From a virus: a stretch of 32,540 bases of DNA. Shown piece by piece: positions 13,810-20,566 of the stretch. The notes under the pieces are model-generated. The model ran no database searches. It saw only the letters and a program-made list of their open reading frames with translations, and had not been told where the DNA came from. How positions within the stretch are numbered: position 1 is the stretch's first letter; the number at the start of each line of letters is the position of its first letter. Both the position numbers and the translations under genes were made by a program. The stretch covers positions 1 to 32,540 of IMG/VR virus record IMGVR_UViG_3300009488_000045; one strand, 5' to 3'.

Positions 13810-14013
13810 TTATTCTTCTCCTGCTATAAAAACACCCAGTATTGCATCTACTGCGTCACGAGCCGAGGTGCAAATAGCACCTTCCTCTTTAGGCTCACCC
13901 AAGACCCAGCAAGGTCCGCCTTTTATCTTCCAGCCAAAAGTCTTCTGAAGGGCTTGACAGTGCTGGCAGAAGAGCCTGATTGCTAACTCTCTTACTTGGG
14001 GACTATTATCCAT
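13810..14013 (-). CDS. Hypothetical protein with CxxC
   Basis: A 67-residue protein started at MDNSPQVREL, behind GGGAGACAC; a TTG 8 codons upstream is the alternative. It has CQHC (15-18) and two later cysteines (GGPCWVLGEP, GAICTSARD), probably one zinc site. A copy of the 22-nt motif lies in its leader. Confidence 0.65.
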   Translation of the reverse strand: MDNSPQVRELAIRLFCQHCQALQKTFGWKIKGGPCWVLGEPKEEGAICTSARDAVDAILGVFIAGEE

Positions 14014-14046
14014 GTGTCTCCCGTAATCCTTTCTCAAATAACGCTA

Positions 14047-14068
14047 GGGTCGTATAATATATGTTATG
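14047..14068 (-). promoter_or_regulatory. 22-nt dispersed motif, copy 3
   Basis: CATAA-N5-ATTATACGACCC in the gap upstream of the gene at 13810-14013. Its CATAA supplies the stop codon (TAA) of the upstream gene. Same internal spacing as the copies at 4965 and 8487. Confidence 0.55.
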
Positions 14069-14279
14069 GACTAGACAGGAGCTGTTCCCTTGTCGGAATG
14101 CCCCACTCCTTCCTGTTGTCGCCACCTGAGATAAAGTTGTGGGCTTCTCTCAAAGCACTTATAAGAGGCTCCACCTGGTATAGATTTACTGTGATGACCT
14201 GAATAAGTCTGTCTGGTATTGTGTCCGATACTAGGTTTATGAATTCTTCTTTACGATACGCAATAACCTTTGTAATCAT
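14064..14279 (-). CDS. Hypothetical protein
   Basis: A 71-residue alpha/beta protein, MITKVIAYRKEEFINLVSDT..., with no cysteine or known motif. GAAAGGAGTAGGG is the ribosome site. It sits between two other small unknown genes of the early operon. Confidence 0.7.
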   Translation of the reverse strand: MITKVIAYRKEEFINLVSDTIPDRLIQVITVNLYQVEPLISALREAHNFISGGDNRKEWGIPTREQLLSSP

Positions 14280-14281
14280 CC

Positions 14282-14518
14282 CTACTCCTTTCTATAGACT
14301 TCTTTTAATGCTTCCTTTAGTGCCTTTACAGCCAAATCATACCTATCATATATCTCTATTTCATTGAAAGAAGCTTGAATAAAGGCAGTAGATTCTTCAA
14401 ACCCTGCTTCTGTACTATAAGTTACCTCGCAGCTCACGCCACCAGGGTAGAGCCTATATTCTATACCTACAATACCACTATCAGTCGGTATGATTTGTGC
14501 CTTCTCTTCGTCTGTCAT
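14282..14518 (-). CDS. Hypothetical protein
   Basis: A 78-residue acidic protein with a beta-rich middle (IVGIEYRLYPGGVSCEVTYS) and a helical end (LAVKALKEALKEVYRKE). Coupled to the upstream gene by ATGA. No family recognised. Confidence 0.7.
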   Translation of the reverse strand: MTDEEKAQIIPTDSGIVGIEYRLYPGGVSCEVTYSTEAGFEESTAFIQASFNEIEIYDRYDLAVKALKEALKEVYRKE

Positions 14519-15429
14519 AGACTCCGCCAGTCCTTTACCCCTTGGAGCTTACCGAGATTGTCAAGGGCTTCTTCTAGGGTCATCCTACTCTTCAAATCCT
14601 CCAAGTCCTTAACCTCCATCACCTTCCATACCTGTTGCTGTGAGTTATAGCCTAGTCTGCTACACAAAACCAAGAAGCGGCTTTCAGTAATGAGTTTATT
14701 GGGTGTCTCTTCTATCGGTGGCTTCTCTTCAGGTGGTGGCTCTTCTTGTGGCTGCTGATTTATATGCTCATTGCAATAGCCCTTGGGATATTCCTCAGTC
14801 ACCTTTGTTTTGTGGCTATACCAGACCTTGCCATCCTTCTCATGTCTAGCCCAGGCTATACCATGCTTGGAACACCAGTGCTCTTTTGTTCCAGGCTTTG
14901 GCTTCGAAGTTTCCCCGGCTTGGTCGTCTTCGAGGTCCTGGGTAAAGAACTCACTGGCAGCCGTAGCATTAAGCGTGGCTGATATGTAAGCACTCTTCTG
15001 AGCCATCTTTAATGTGGCGTTGTGGCATAGCCCGGGGTCTTTTTGCCGAGGTTTATATTCGCCATCCTTTTTCGTAACATAGCTTGAGGCTGAACCTATA
15101 CCTTCACCCTCAAAATTACCCGCTCTTTCGAGTTCACACCTTATGGTCATTTGATACGGGCTATTATCAGGTGGTGGACTTTCGGGACCAGATAACAAAT
15201 GATAATGAGGTTTATAGCCGTGGGGTAGGCAAATGAGTTCTGCCCCCTCTTTTGTTAGTGAGGGCTTTTGTCCCTCGCTAACTGTGTAGTAATGCTTGTC
15301 TGGCTTGAGCCTTTCCTTGATGTAATTATCCAGCAATTCCCGCTGCCTGGTAGCCATAGCGAAACGGGTCTCAATCTCCGCTAGTGCTACCTGTCTGTCT
15401 TCCCTGATTGCTACTGCTTTTTCTTGCAT
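14515..15429 (-). CDS. Probable DNA-metabolism protein (unnamed phage family)
   Basis: A 304-residue protein, started at MQEKAVAIREDRQ because GAGGAGGTATAGTA stands just before it. Residues 20-170 hold a conserved-looking core (RQRELLDNYIKERLKPDKHY, PSLTKEGAELICLPHG, GEGIGSASSY, NATLKMAQKSAYISATL, EFFTQDLED). I know this pattern from early regions of diverse phages, often near recombination genes, but not from a named enzyme. A Pro/Glu-rich linker follows (about 225-245), then a small helical domain (RFLVLCSRLGYNSQQQVWKV). Two Cys-His pairs (HWCSKHGIAW, GYCNEHINQ) could form a zinc site. A single-strand annealing or recombination-mediator role is a guess. Confidence 0.6.
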   Translation of the reverse strand: MQEKAVAIREDRQVALAEIETRFAMATRQRELLDNYIKERLKPDKHYYTVSEGQKPSLTKEGAELICLPHGYKPHYHLLSGPESPPPDNSPYQMTIRCELERAGNFEGEGIGSASSYVTKKDGEYKPRQKDPGLCHNATLKMAQKSAYISATLNATAASEFFTQDLEDDQAGETSKPKPGTKEHWCSKHGIAWARHEKDGKVWYSHKTKVTEEYPKGYCNEHINQQPQEEPPPEEKPPIEETPNKLITESRFLVLCSRLGYNSQQQVWKVMEVKDLEDLKSRMTLEEALDNLGKLQGVKDWRSL

Positions 15430-15431
15430 TA

Positions 15432-15602
15432 CTATACCTCCTCGTATTTCTTTAACGCTTTCATCGCCCATTGGAATGTCTTATAACACCTATCCTTCCC
15501 CTTCATAGGGATTAGCCTGTAGTAAGAGGGAAATTGATAAAGCCTAGCTTTCTCGAAGCTATTAACCCAAACTATCCAACAATGCCCTCCGCTCTCTATC
15601 AT
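15432..15602 (-). CDS. Hypothetical miniprotein
   Basis: A 56-residue basic, aromatic protein: MIESGGHCWIVWVNSFEK..., FQWAMKALKKYEEV. Start overlaps the upstream gene (CCATGATAG); its last codons (GAG-GAG-GTA) provide the ribosome site for the following gene. Unknown function. Confidence 0.6.
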   Translation of the reverse strand: MIESGGHCWIVWVNSFEKARLYQFPSYYRLIPMKGKDRCYKTFQWAMKALKKYEEV

Positions 15603-15775
15603 GGCTTCACCTCCTTATTTAGTGGGCATAATTCCCAGTCTGCCAAGGTACAGGGATTAACAGCGGATACTATATGTGCCCACTTTGTGATAGGAGGGTG
15701 TTCACACCAATACCAAGAAATATCAAGGTGACTTTGGCTCTCCTTCACAGACACATTGCAGCATAACCCTTTCAT
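15599..15775 (-). CDS. Cysteine-containing miniprotein
   Basis: A 58-residue protein, MKGLCCNVSVKESQSHLD..., with five cysteines (CC at 5-6, then 24, 42 and 50) and WYWCEHPPITKWAH. Possibly metal-binding. 4-nt overlaps with both neighbours. Its KEVKP ending contains the next gene's ribosome site. Confidence 0.6.
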   Translation of the reverse strand: MKGLCCNVSVKESQSHLDISWYWCEHPPITKWAHIVSAVNPCTLADWELCPLNKEVKP

Positions 15776-15957
15776 TCTACCTTCTCGTATTCTGCCTTGA
15801 GCAGCTTATCAGCTTGGATTACATCAGCTACAGTACATTCAACATTCCTAGCGTGACTTGTGACAGTCCATCGGTAATCCCCTTTCGCTCCCTTGGTTAG
15901 CTCGATCTTTACCGGCTGTTCGTGGGTTATGATTTGCCTTGTTTCTTCAGTTGCCAT
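15772..15957 (-). CDS. Hypothetical protein
   Basis: A 61-residue protein with a beta-rich first half (PVKIELTKGAKGDYRWTVTS) and helical end. AAAGGGAGGTGGAAA precedes the ATG. The layout resembles small phage proteins of unknown role. Confidence 0.65.
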   Translation of the reverse strand: MATEETRQIITHEQPVKIELTKGAKGDYRWTVTSHARNVECTVADVIQADKLLKAEYEKVE

Positions 15958-16168
15958 TTTCCACCTCCCTTTCTAATTCCTTCAAATTGTCATCAACCCA
16001 CTTAACCATATTCTCACATTCCGCTCTTTTTTTTGCTTTCATGGAGATAAACCTTTTTCGCACCCATTCCAGAGCCTCTTCTTTGGTGGCAAAACCATCA
16101 GTAATCGTGCCTGGGATACTGGCACCCCATGTTCCATCGGGCATCTGGTAGATATGGAAGTCACCCAT
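15947..16168 (-). CDS. Hypothetical protein
   Basis: A 73-residue protein: an N-terminal beta part (MGDFHIYQMPDGTWGASIPG), TKEEALEWVRKRF, then a charged helix. The first half looks like the small beta-hairpin plus helix fold seen in HicB-like or AP2-associated domains, but this is not firm. The start overlaps the clamp-like gene stop. Confidence 0.65.
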   Translation of the reverse strand: MGDFHIYQMPDGTWGASIPGTITDGFATKEEALEWVRKRFISMKAKKRAECENMVKWVDDNLKELEREVENGN

Positions 16169-16766
16169 TGCTTACCTCCTCTTTTACTGGTTCTCTATGC
16201 CACTTGAAGCTTTCCCAGTCCACGAACATCGGCATGAGCAAGCCCCTGATAGGTCTATCCATTCTGCCACACTCGAACTCCAGTGGAACAGCCTCACCCG
16301 TAATACCTAGTCGCAGTATTCCGTCATTCGGCATACAAGAGAGTATCCGCTTTAACAACCCTACATTTACAGCTATTTGTGCCTGCTTTTCTGTATGTTG
16401 GCTAGTTATATAAAGATTTAAACTAGGATATTTCCCTGTTCCTGCATCATAGGGCTGGAAGGATAATGTCGGATTGAATGGTATTGGTTTCTCAGCTTTC
16501 TGATGTGTAACGGTTAGCGTATCAGGAGTGATAGCAAGATGGGTTATTTGGTGAGGAGAGACTTTAACCTCTCTGAAAATCTTTGCAGGTATCAGGGTTT
16601 CTATACCCTTTTCCTCCTCTGTTATATCGGCTTCTCTTGTTATAATCAGGAAGCCATCCGCTACTGAAAGCCTACCATCCTTTAGGTGGATGTTCCCCAG
16701 CATTGGTCTGCTATCTTCTGGTGCTACTCCTTTTGTTAGGGCAATATCATACCTGTCTAGTTTCAT
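16161..16766 (-). CDS. Sliding-clamp-like protein, about half length
   Basis: A 201-residue protein. Its C-terminal part (NVGLLKRILSCMPNDGILRL, then a strand and GLLMPMFVDW) closely follows the end of bacterial beta clamps, where a helix, a strand and a final Y/LMPM lie at the subunit edge. The N-terminal half also alternates strands in clamp style (LSVADGFLIITRE, LIPAKIF, ITHLAITPDTLTVTHQKAE). At 201 residues it holds at most about one and a half clamp domains versus three in DnaN (about 370). It could assemble as a higher oligomer or act as a regulator. Assignment rests on pattern, not alignment. Confidence 0.5.
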   Translation of the reverse strand: MKLDRYDIALTKGVAPEDSRPMLGNIHLKDGRLSVADGFLIITREADITEEEKGIETLIPAKIFREVKVSPHQITHLAITPDTLTVTHQKAEKPIPFNPTLSFQPYDAGTGKYPSLNLYITSQHTEKQAQIAVNVGLLKRILSCMPNDGILRLGITGEAVPLEFECGRMDRPIRGLLMPMFVDWESFKWHREPVKEEVSNG

Positions 16767-16930
16767 TTACTTACCTCCTTCTTTAGTCTTTTGTTCCCAC
16801 ACTGAGGACACTTGAAATGGCTACTGGGCTCAAAGGGCTTGCCAGGTTGATACTCTGTTACCCAACGCATTCCCTCAGAGCATATAGGACATACAGGAAG
16901 CCAGACGGACATTAAATTCTCCTCACTCAT
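16763..16930 (-). CDS. Zinc-ribbon miniprotein
   Basis: A 55-residue protein with CPIC (14-17) and CPQC (41-44) pairs 23 residues apart: a textbook zinc ribbon with a basic end (NKRLKKEVSK). It overlaps both neighbours by 4 nt. Confidence 0.75.
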   Translation of the reverse strand: MSEENLMSVWLPVCPICSEGMRWVTEYQPGKPFEPSSHFKCPQCGNKRLKKEVSK

Positions 16931-17412
16931 TTCTTAATCTCTAATTCCAGCCCCCAGTTCCATGCTTCGGTCTGCTCAACCTTCACCTCCATGACCTCCA
17001 CGGTGTAGCGGGAGGCCCAGCGGGGCATAAAGATAGAGGGCAAGGTATCTCTCTGCCATTGCCAAGTCGGTCTAAAAAGAATGACTCCTTGCTGGTATGG
17101 ATTGGGATTCAACACAGGTGTGAAATCGCTCACATAAGTGATATAATCAGCACCCATACTAGGATCGTTTCGTTTCCGTCTTAGTGCCTCCCTGACCCAG
17201 AGTCGGTCCCCTACCCGACCGTAGGGACACAAATTAGGATGGCTTCCACAGTTAAAGTTCCACACATCGCTATTCTCTTTACCGCGACTTATTATGGTGA
17301 AATAAGAATATCTATCATACACAGGCTGAGGTTGAATCAACCGAATGATTCTCACCTTGCCTTCTGCCTGGAGCTTCTGGATTTCCTCTTGGTTGAGGGT
17401 TATGCCTTTCAT
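16927..17412 (-). CDS. ASCH/PUA-like phage protein
   Basis: A 161-residue protein. CPYGRVGDRLWVREALR and PSIFMPRWASRYTVEVMEVKVE form the pair of motifs seen in ASCH-related phage proteins, where the GDxLWVRE strand and the PRWASR strand line a putative nucleic-acid or nucleotide pocket. The usual longer C-terminal region is absent, so the family member is short. A role in RNA or modified-base metabolism is inferred only. Confidence 0.65.
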   Translation of the reverse strand: MKGITLNQEEIQKLQAEGKVRIIRLIQPQPVYDRYSYFTIISRGKENSDVWNFNCGSHPNLCPYGRVGDRLWVREALRRKRNDPSMGADYITYVSDFTPVLNPNPYQQGVILFRPTWQWQRDTLPSIFMPRWASRYTVEVMEVKVEQTEAWNWGLELEIKK

Positions 17413-17741
17413 GTCTGCTCCTCTAGGTAAAAAATTGGTTTGTCATTAGCCTTTGCATACTCGATTTCTCCACGAGTTGACTCACCAATATAGCCACCAA
17501 TATTTAAGACCATAACCTCATCAGTAAGGTCAATCTTTCTCTTGTGAACCTCATCAACAATTTCCTTGACTCCTTCTTTGTCACCGATATGTGTTTTGTC
17601 TTCACCACTAAAATATGAGGAAGGCAAAGCACACCAACCCAAAACAACATAACCCTGTTTGGTAAGTTCCCATTGCTTAACTAACATTTCCTCTGTGAAG
17701 CGTGTTGAACCACATAGACACACGACTTTGGCTGTTTTCAT
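17409..17741 (-). CDS. Nucleoside 2-deoxyribosyltransferase-like protein
   Basis: A 110-residue protein starting KVVCLCGSTRF, then an alpha/beta fold with VHKRKIDLTDEVMVLNIGGY and IGESTRGEIEYAKANDKPI. The GSTRF start, D-D-E strand and G-S/T-x-G-E helix match the deoxyribosyltransferase-like (DUF4406-type) fold; the Glu in STRGEIEYA sits where the catalytic nucleophile lies in that superfamily. It likely acts on nucleosides or nucleotides in the infected cell. Confidence 0.7.
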   Translation of the reverse strand: MKTAKVVCLCGSTRFTEEMLVKQWELTKQGYVVLGWCALPSSYFSGEDKTHIGDKEGVKEIVDEVHKRKIDLTDEVMVLNIGGYIGESTRGEIEYAKANDKPIFYLEEQT

Positions 17742-17971
17742 GACTCTTCCTCCGGAATGAGGACTAGCCAGCCCTTTTCAAATAAGTCAACATACTTGCC
17801 TTTAGCCTTCAACTCCTCCAGCAATCTCCGCTCCCCCTCTGCCAGAGCGAAGGGCAGCATGGCATCAGCTCCGGCTTCAAATAACTCAGCCCTCGAAAAC
17901 ATACCATCCTCTTCCCTATTCGTAGGAAAGGGATTGTGCCAATCCTCTCCAGGTCTCCATGAACTACCCAT
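17738..17971 (-). CDS. Hypothetical protein
   Basis: A 77-residue protein started at the ATG overlapping the upstream stop (TAATG): MGSSWRPGEDWHNPFPTN, then FEAGADAMLPFALAEGERRL. The AGADAML segment is common in small phage proteins. Function unknown. Confidence 0.65.
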   Translation of the reverse strand: MGSSWRPGEDWHNPFPTNREEDGMFSRAELFEAGADAMLPFALAEGERRLLEELKAKGKYVDLFEKGWLVLIPEEES

Positions 17972-18453
17972 TAGTCCGTTCCTCCAAACCACTGATCCTC
18001 GTCTCTCCAAGGTCTACCTTCCGCGTCAATAGTGCATGCAATACCTCTTTGTTTTCTTACTTCCTTCTCAATCTCACACTCTCCACAATCACCTTCTTGG
18101 CAGAATGTCTTGCGGTCAAAAGGGCATAAATCTCCAAAGTTTCTTTTTGGGGATTCGTTACACTCTTGACCCTTGTGGGTCTCCCTATTGAGTGCTTCTA
18201 CGAAGTGTTCAGGATCGCTCTCGGCAGCCTTGTTAAGGCGTTCAATCACGCCTTCTAGTCGGTTCTTTATATCCTCAGCTATAATAGCTCCCATAGGGTG
18301 TCTTTTAGCAGCATACCTCACCAGGCAATGCCAGCCACAGAACACCAGCCCTGGCTTATCTACCTCATCAACCAGGATTTCATGGGTCTGGACTCCACAC
18401 CCAGGTCCAGAGCAGGTGGCTTTGCCGCTCTCCAATAGTTTCTGTAGGGTCAT
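17971..18453 (-). CDS. Cysteine-rich zinc-binding protein
   Basis: A 160-residue protein with two cysteine clusters: CSGPGCGVQTH...FCGWHCLVRY (14-48) and LCPFDRKTFCQEGDCGECEI (109-127). The central helix IKNRLEGVIERLNKAAESD links them. The first cluster resembles a FCS/MYM-type knuckle, the second a compact CxxC group. Function unknown; likely a two-zinc adaptor. Confidence 0.65.
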   Translation of the reverse strand: MTLQKLLESGKATCSGPGCGVQTHEILVDEVDKPGLVFCGWHCLVRYAAKRHPMGAIIAEDIKNRLEGVIERLNKAAESDPEHFVEALNRETHKGQECNESPKRNFGDLCPFDRKTFCQEGDCGECEIEKEVRKQRGIACTIDAEGRPWRDEDQWFGGTD

Positions 18454-18605
18454 TCCGCCTCCTCATACCAGACGGAGATAGTTATAGATTCCTCCTCTTC
18501 AGACTGTAGAATAAATTTTATATTGGGCTTTGTTTTTGCCAGCCAGTCGTTTATCTCACTTCCGTCTCTTAAATAGTTATGGCAATAAAATATCTTGACT
18601 TTCAT
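18450..18605 (-). CDS. Hypothetical miniprotein
   Basis: A 51-residue alpha/beta ORF: MKVKIFYCHNYLRDG..., ending ITISVWYEEAE. Start and stop overlap neighbours by 4 nt. The KVKIFYC..IN.WL pattern looks like a small beta-alpha-beta protein. No family assigned. Confidence 0.6.
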   Translation of the reverse strand: MKVKIFYCHNYLRDGSEINDWLAKTKPNIKFILQSEEEESITISVWYEEAE

Positions 18606-19006
18606 AATCCTCCTTCCTTAACTTCGGGGGCTACTTCTATCAGGCTTCCGCATATCTGGCAAATCCCATTAGGCAATAACTCGTGAACATGAAACTCTAA
18701 GGCGTTTCGGGCTGGGACAAACTTATGTAAGTAGACCTTCTTATCTGGTTGAAAGCCAACCCGAGGGTGAATCTTTGCCCACATCGCCATGAAGTCTTCC
18801 TTTGTCTTAAACCCCTCTTCGCGGTAGAAAAGATGTGCAATATCAACTAACTGTAATTTGTGTACATTCACAATTATGAATATCCCACCAAAGGCCTTGA
18901 ACCAATCCCCAGGATCGCCATAGCACTTAGTTCTACTCGTAGCGGTCTTTAATCCTTGCTTCATTCGGTATCCAAACTCTGGTCGAAATGGTATGTGTAT
19001 TTCCAT
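18602..19006 (-). CDS. ASCH domain protein
   Basis: A 134-residue protein. The core MKQGLKTATSRTKCYGDPGD, FIIVNVHKLQLVDIAHLFYR, then GFKTKEDFMAMWAKIHPR has the ASCH layout (G-x-K-T-x-T-x-R start, two beta strands, F/W-rich helix). ASCH domains are PUA-like and bind RNA or hydrolyse modified cytidines. A CxxC near the end (ICQICGSL) may add a zinc knuckle. Its leader contains a 12-bp long-range hairpin and two tiny ORFs. Confidence 0.75.
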   Translation of the reverse strand: MEIHIPFRPEFGYRMKQGLKTATSRTKCYGDPGDWFKAFGGIFIIVNVHKLQLVDIAHLFYREEGFKTKEDFMAMWAKIHPRVGFQPDKKVYLHKFVPARNALEFHVHELLPNGICQICGSLIEVAPEVKEGGL

Positions 19007-19285
19007 AAGCGTAATCTTCGGGGGCTACCAGTGGTAATGCACAACAATCATGACACCTGTTAGAGCTACCTACGAAAGGCGTTCCTATTCACTTCTGGTA
19101 GCCCCCTGCGAGTCAAGCAGACACCTCCTTTCGTTTGAGAGTCATTGCATTGCGAGCCCAGGGTTAGCTCGGAGATCGGCGCTTTTCAAGATAACGATCT
19201 TTTAATAAATGGCTACTTACTTGAAACCTTCGCAATGTCCTCACCTCCTTTCCTCTAGCGTTTACTTATTGTCTCCTAGTGTTTA
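19007..19285 (-). other. Structured leader upstream of ASCH gene with two TTG mini-ORFs
   Basis: This 279-nt stretch has no normal gene. Two perfect AAAGGAGGTG sites are each followed by a TTG-start mini-ORF: 23 codons at 19164-19235 (MRRFQVSSHLLKDRYLEKRR...) and 16 codons at 19066-19116 (MTRRGLPEVNRNAFRR). GGGGGCTACCAG at 19020-19031 and CTGGTAGCCCCC at 19095-19106 are a perfect 12-bp inverted repeat ending 13 nt before the ASCH start. CTTCGGGGGCTAC also recurs at 18622-18634. Confidence 0.55.
19020..19106. repeat. 12-bp inverted repeat
   Basis: Arms 19020-19031 and 19095-19106 are perfectly complementary with a 63-nt loop. As RNA on the minus strand this would fold just before the ASCH start codon. 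Confidence 0.85.
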
Positions 19286-19864
19286 TCAGACAGGGCATTC
19301 ACTAGAAACTTCATCGGCTTGCCGACGAGCCTCTTCTAACATAGCTTCCTCCGCTTCTTCCTTGGCTTGTTCAAACCTCTCCTTAAAATCCTCTTCCAAT
19401 TCCCCTTTGTCTCTCTTCAAATTTATCTCCTCAGCTTCTATCCCCTCAATGTCGGATGCTGCACTTTCAAGGGCATCTGCCCATTCTTCGAGTTGTTGAG
19501 CCTTCTCCTCATTCGAAGCTGCTACTTCACTATCTGGGAAGTATTCTTGCTGGTTATTGGCAGCCTCCTGATATTCTTCTGCCACATCACGAACCGTCTG
19601 TGCCAAATCGTTTAACCCTTGGGTCAATTCCTCAATCCCTGCACCTAATATTATCTCACTGAAGGACTCTTGCTCTTGCCATATAGCCACCATCTTACTA
19701 GATGATGTCATATATAAAGGTATCTGGCATCCAGGATGAGCGTCAACCCTACCCTTATACCTTGGATGTGTCCACTTATATGGTTCACCGACCCCGATTG
19801 CACCTTTACATACTTGGCACACTCTCTCCTTCCGATTGTGTTCTACTTGGTAAATTCTAGCCAT
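19286..19864 (-). CDS. Zinc-finger plus coiled-coil phage protein (PARP-type finger-like)
   Basis: A 192-residue protein started at MARIYQVEHNRKERVCQVC, directly behind AAAGGAGGGGCAA; an earlier in-frame start lacks a ribosome site. Residues 1-45 hold the finger CQVC...H...C (VDAHPGCQIP), which I recognise from phage proteins compared with PARP-type fingers. The rest is a long acidic coiled coil (EELTQGLNDLAQTVRDVAEE, FEQAKEEAEEAMLEEARRQ). The combination suggests an oligomeric nucleic-acid-binding scaffold; function undetermined. Confidence 0.75.
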   Translation of the reverse strand: MARIYQVEHNRKERVCQVCKGAIGVGEPYKWTHPRYKGRVDAHPGCQIPLYMTSSSKMVAIWQEQESFSEIILGAGIEELTQGLNDLAQTVRDVAEEYQEAANNQQEYFPDSEVAASNEEKAQQLEEWADALESAASDIEGIEAEEINLKRDKGELEEDFKERFEQAKEEAEEAMLEEARRQADEVSSECPV

Positions 19865-19895
19865 TTGCCCCTCCTTTACATTTGACCTTCTAGTG

Positions 19896-20066
19896 TTATT
19901 CTTTAAGCTCGCACTCATAGATTGTGCCGTCTATAAAGTCCCAATTTTTCTTATAACCTTCAAAACCTTTCAGGGTTTCAGCTAGAATAACATTGAGGCT
20001 TTTAAGCTCCTGTTCAGTTCCCTTAATCGTCATCCCTGTGCCATATCCCCACTTTACAAATTCCAT
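19896..20066 (-). CDS. Hypothetical miniprotein
   Basis: A 56-residue ORF, MEFVKWGYGTGMTIKGTEQE..., ending FIDGTIYECELKE. AAAGGGAGGCGAT is a strong ribosome site. Small alpha/beta protein; no family known to me. Upstream gap 20067-20153 shows nothing. Confidence 0.65.
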   Translation of the reverse strand: MEFVKWGYGTGMTIKGTEQELKSLNVILAETLKGFEGYKKNWDFIDGTIYECELKE

Positions 20067-20153
20067 ATCGCCTCCCTTTCCTGTGTTATCCCTCGGATTA
20101 TCCTGGTTGACCCCTCTGTTGATGCTCTCAAGAGCTGTGGTGGCGTTATATAT

Positions 20154-20309
20154 TTAGTCTTCGTTAAACTCCAGCACTAGCTTATTTCCAAGCCTTAGTC
20201 TAGCTGAGGATACATTGCTAGCAAAGGATTCTTTACCTTCTAGTTCGGGGGGTTCATGTGTATCCCAAAGCCAGTCAAGTAATTCCTCCAGGTCAATTTC
20301 TATTTCCAT
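20154..20309 (-). CDS. Acidic miniprotein
   Basis: A 51-residue ORF, MEIEIDLEELLDWLWDTHEP..., strongly acidic with a C-terminal strand (NKLVLEFNED). GGGGGTAGGAA before ATG. The acidic Trp-rich helix recalls small DNA-mimic or inhibitor proteins, but that is speculation. Confidence 0.6.
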   Translation of the reverse strand: MEIEIDLEELLDWLWDTHEPPELEGKESFASNVSSARLRLGNKLVLEFNED

Positions 20310-20312
20310 TTC

Positions 20313-20423
20313 CTACCCCCTTGCCTTTACTTCCCTTTCACATTTCCTCCGCCGTTTCCAGCTACAGTATTTGCATCGCCCTATCTCACAGTGGGTGAAG
20401 TCAACTCCAGCCTTTAGCTTCAT
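20313..20423 (-). CDS. Cysteine/arginine miniprotein
   Basis: A 36-residue ORF, MKLKAGVDFTHCEIGRCKYC..., then SWKRRRKCEREVKARG. Four cysteines (12, 17, 20, 28) and a basic patch suggest a tiny zinc finger that binds nucleic acid. Its gene boundary (GGGGGTAGGAAATG) is identical to the next one. Confidence 0.6.
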   Translation of the reverse strand: MKLKAGVDFTHCEIGRCKYCSWKRRRKCEREVKARG

Positions 20424-20437
20424 TTCCTACCCCCTCT

Positions 20438-20566
20438 CTATTTGATTTCCCACTTGTGCCCACACTGAGAACAGTGAGCCTTGCTTTTCCCTGTGTGGAT
20501 ATCAAGCTCGGTGTGGTCAATCCAATATCCACACTTTGGGCAGTTAATAGCTTTCGTTGGTTTCAT
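20438..20566 (-). CDS. Zinc-ribbon miniprotein
   Basis: A 42-residue protein with CPKC (9-12) and CSQC (32-35) pairs: a minimal zinc ribbon ending GHKWEIK. Start overlaps the upstream stop (AGATGA). Confidence 0.7.
   Translation of the reverse strand: MKPTKAINCPKCGYWIDHTELDIHTGKSKAHCSQCGHKWEIK

Noticed and set aside
13636-13986. 116-codon plus-strand ORF across the tRNA-like element
   Set aside because: No ribosome site, antisense to a likely gene (13810-14013) and to a palindromic RNA element; composition looks like a shadow frame.
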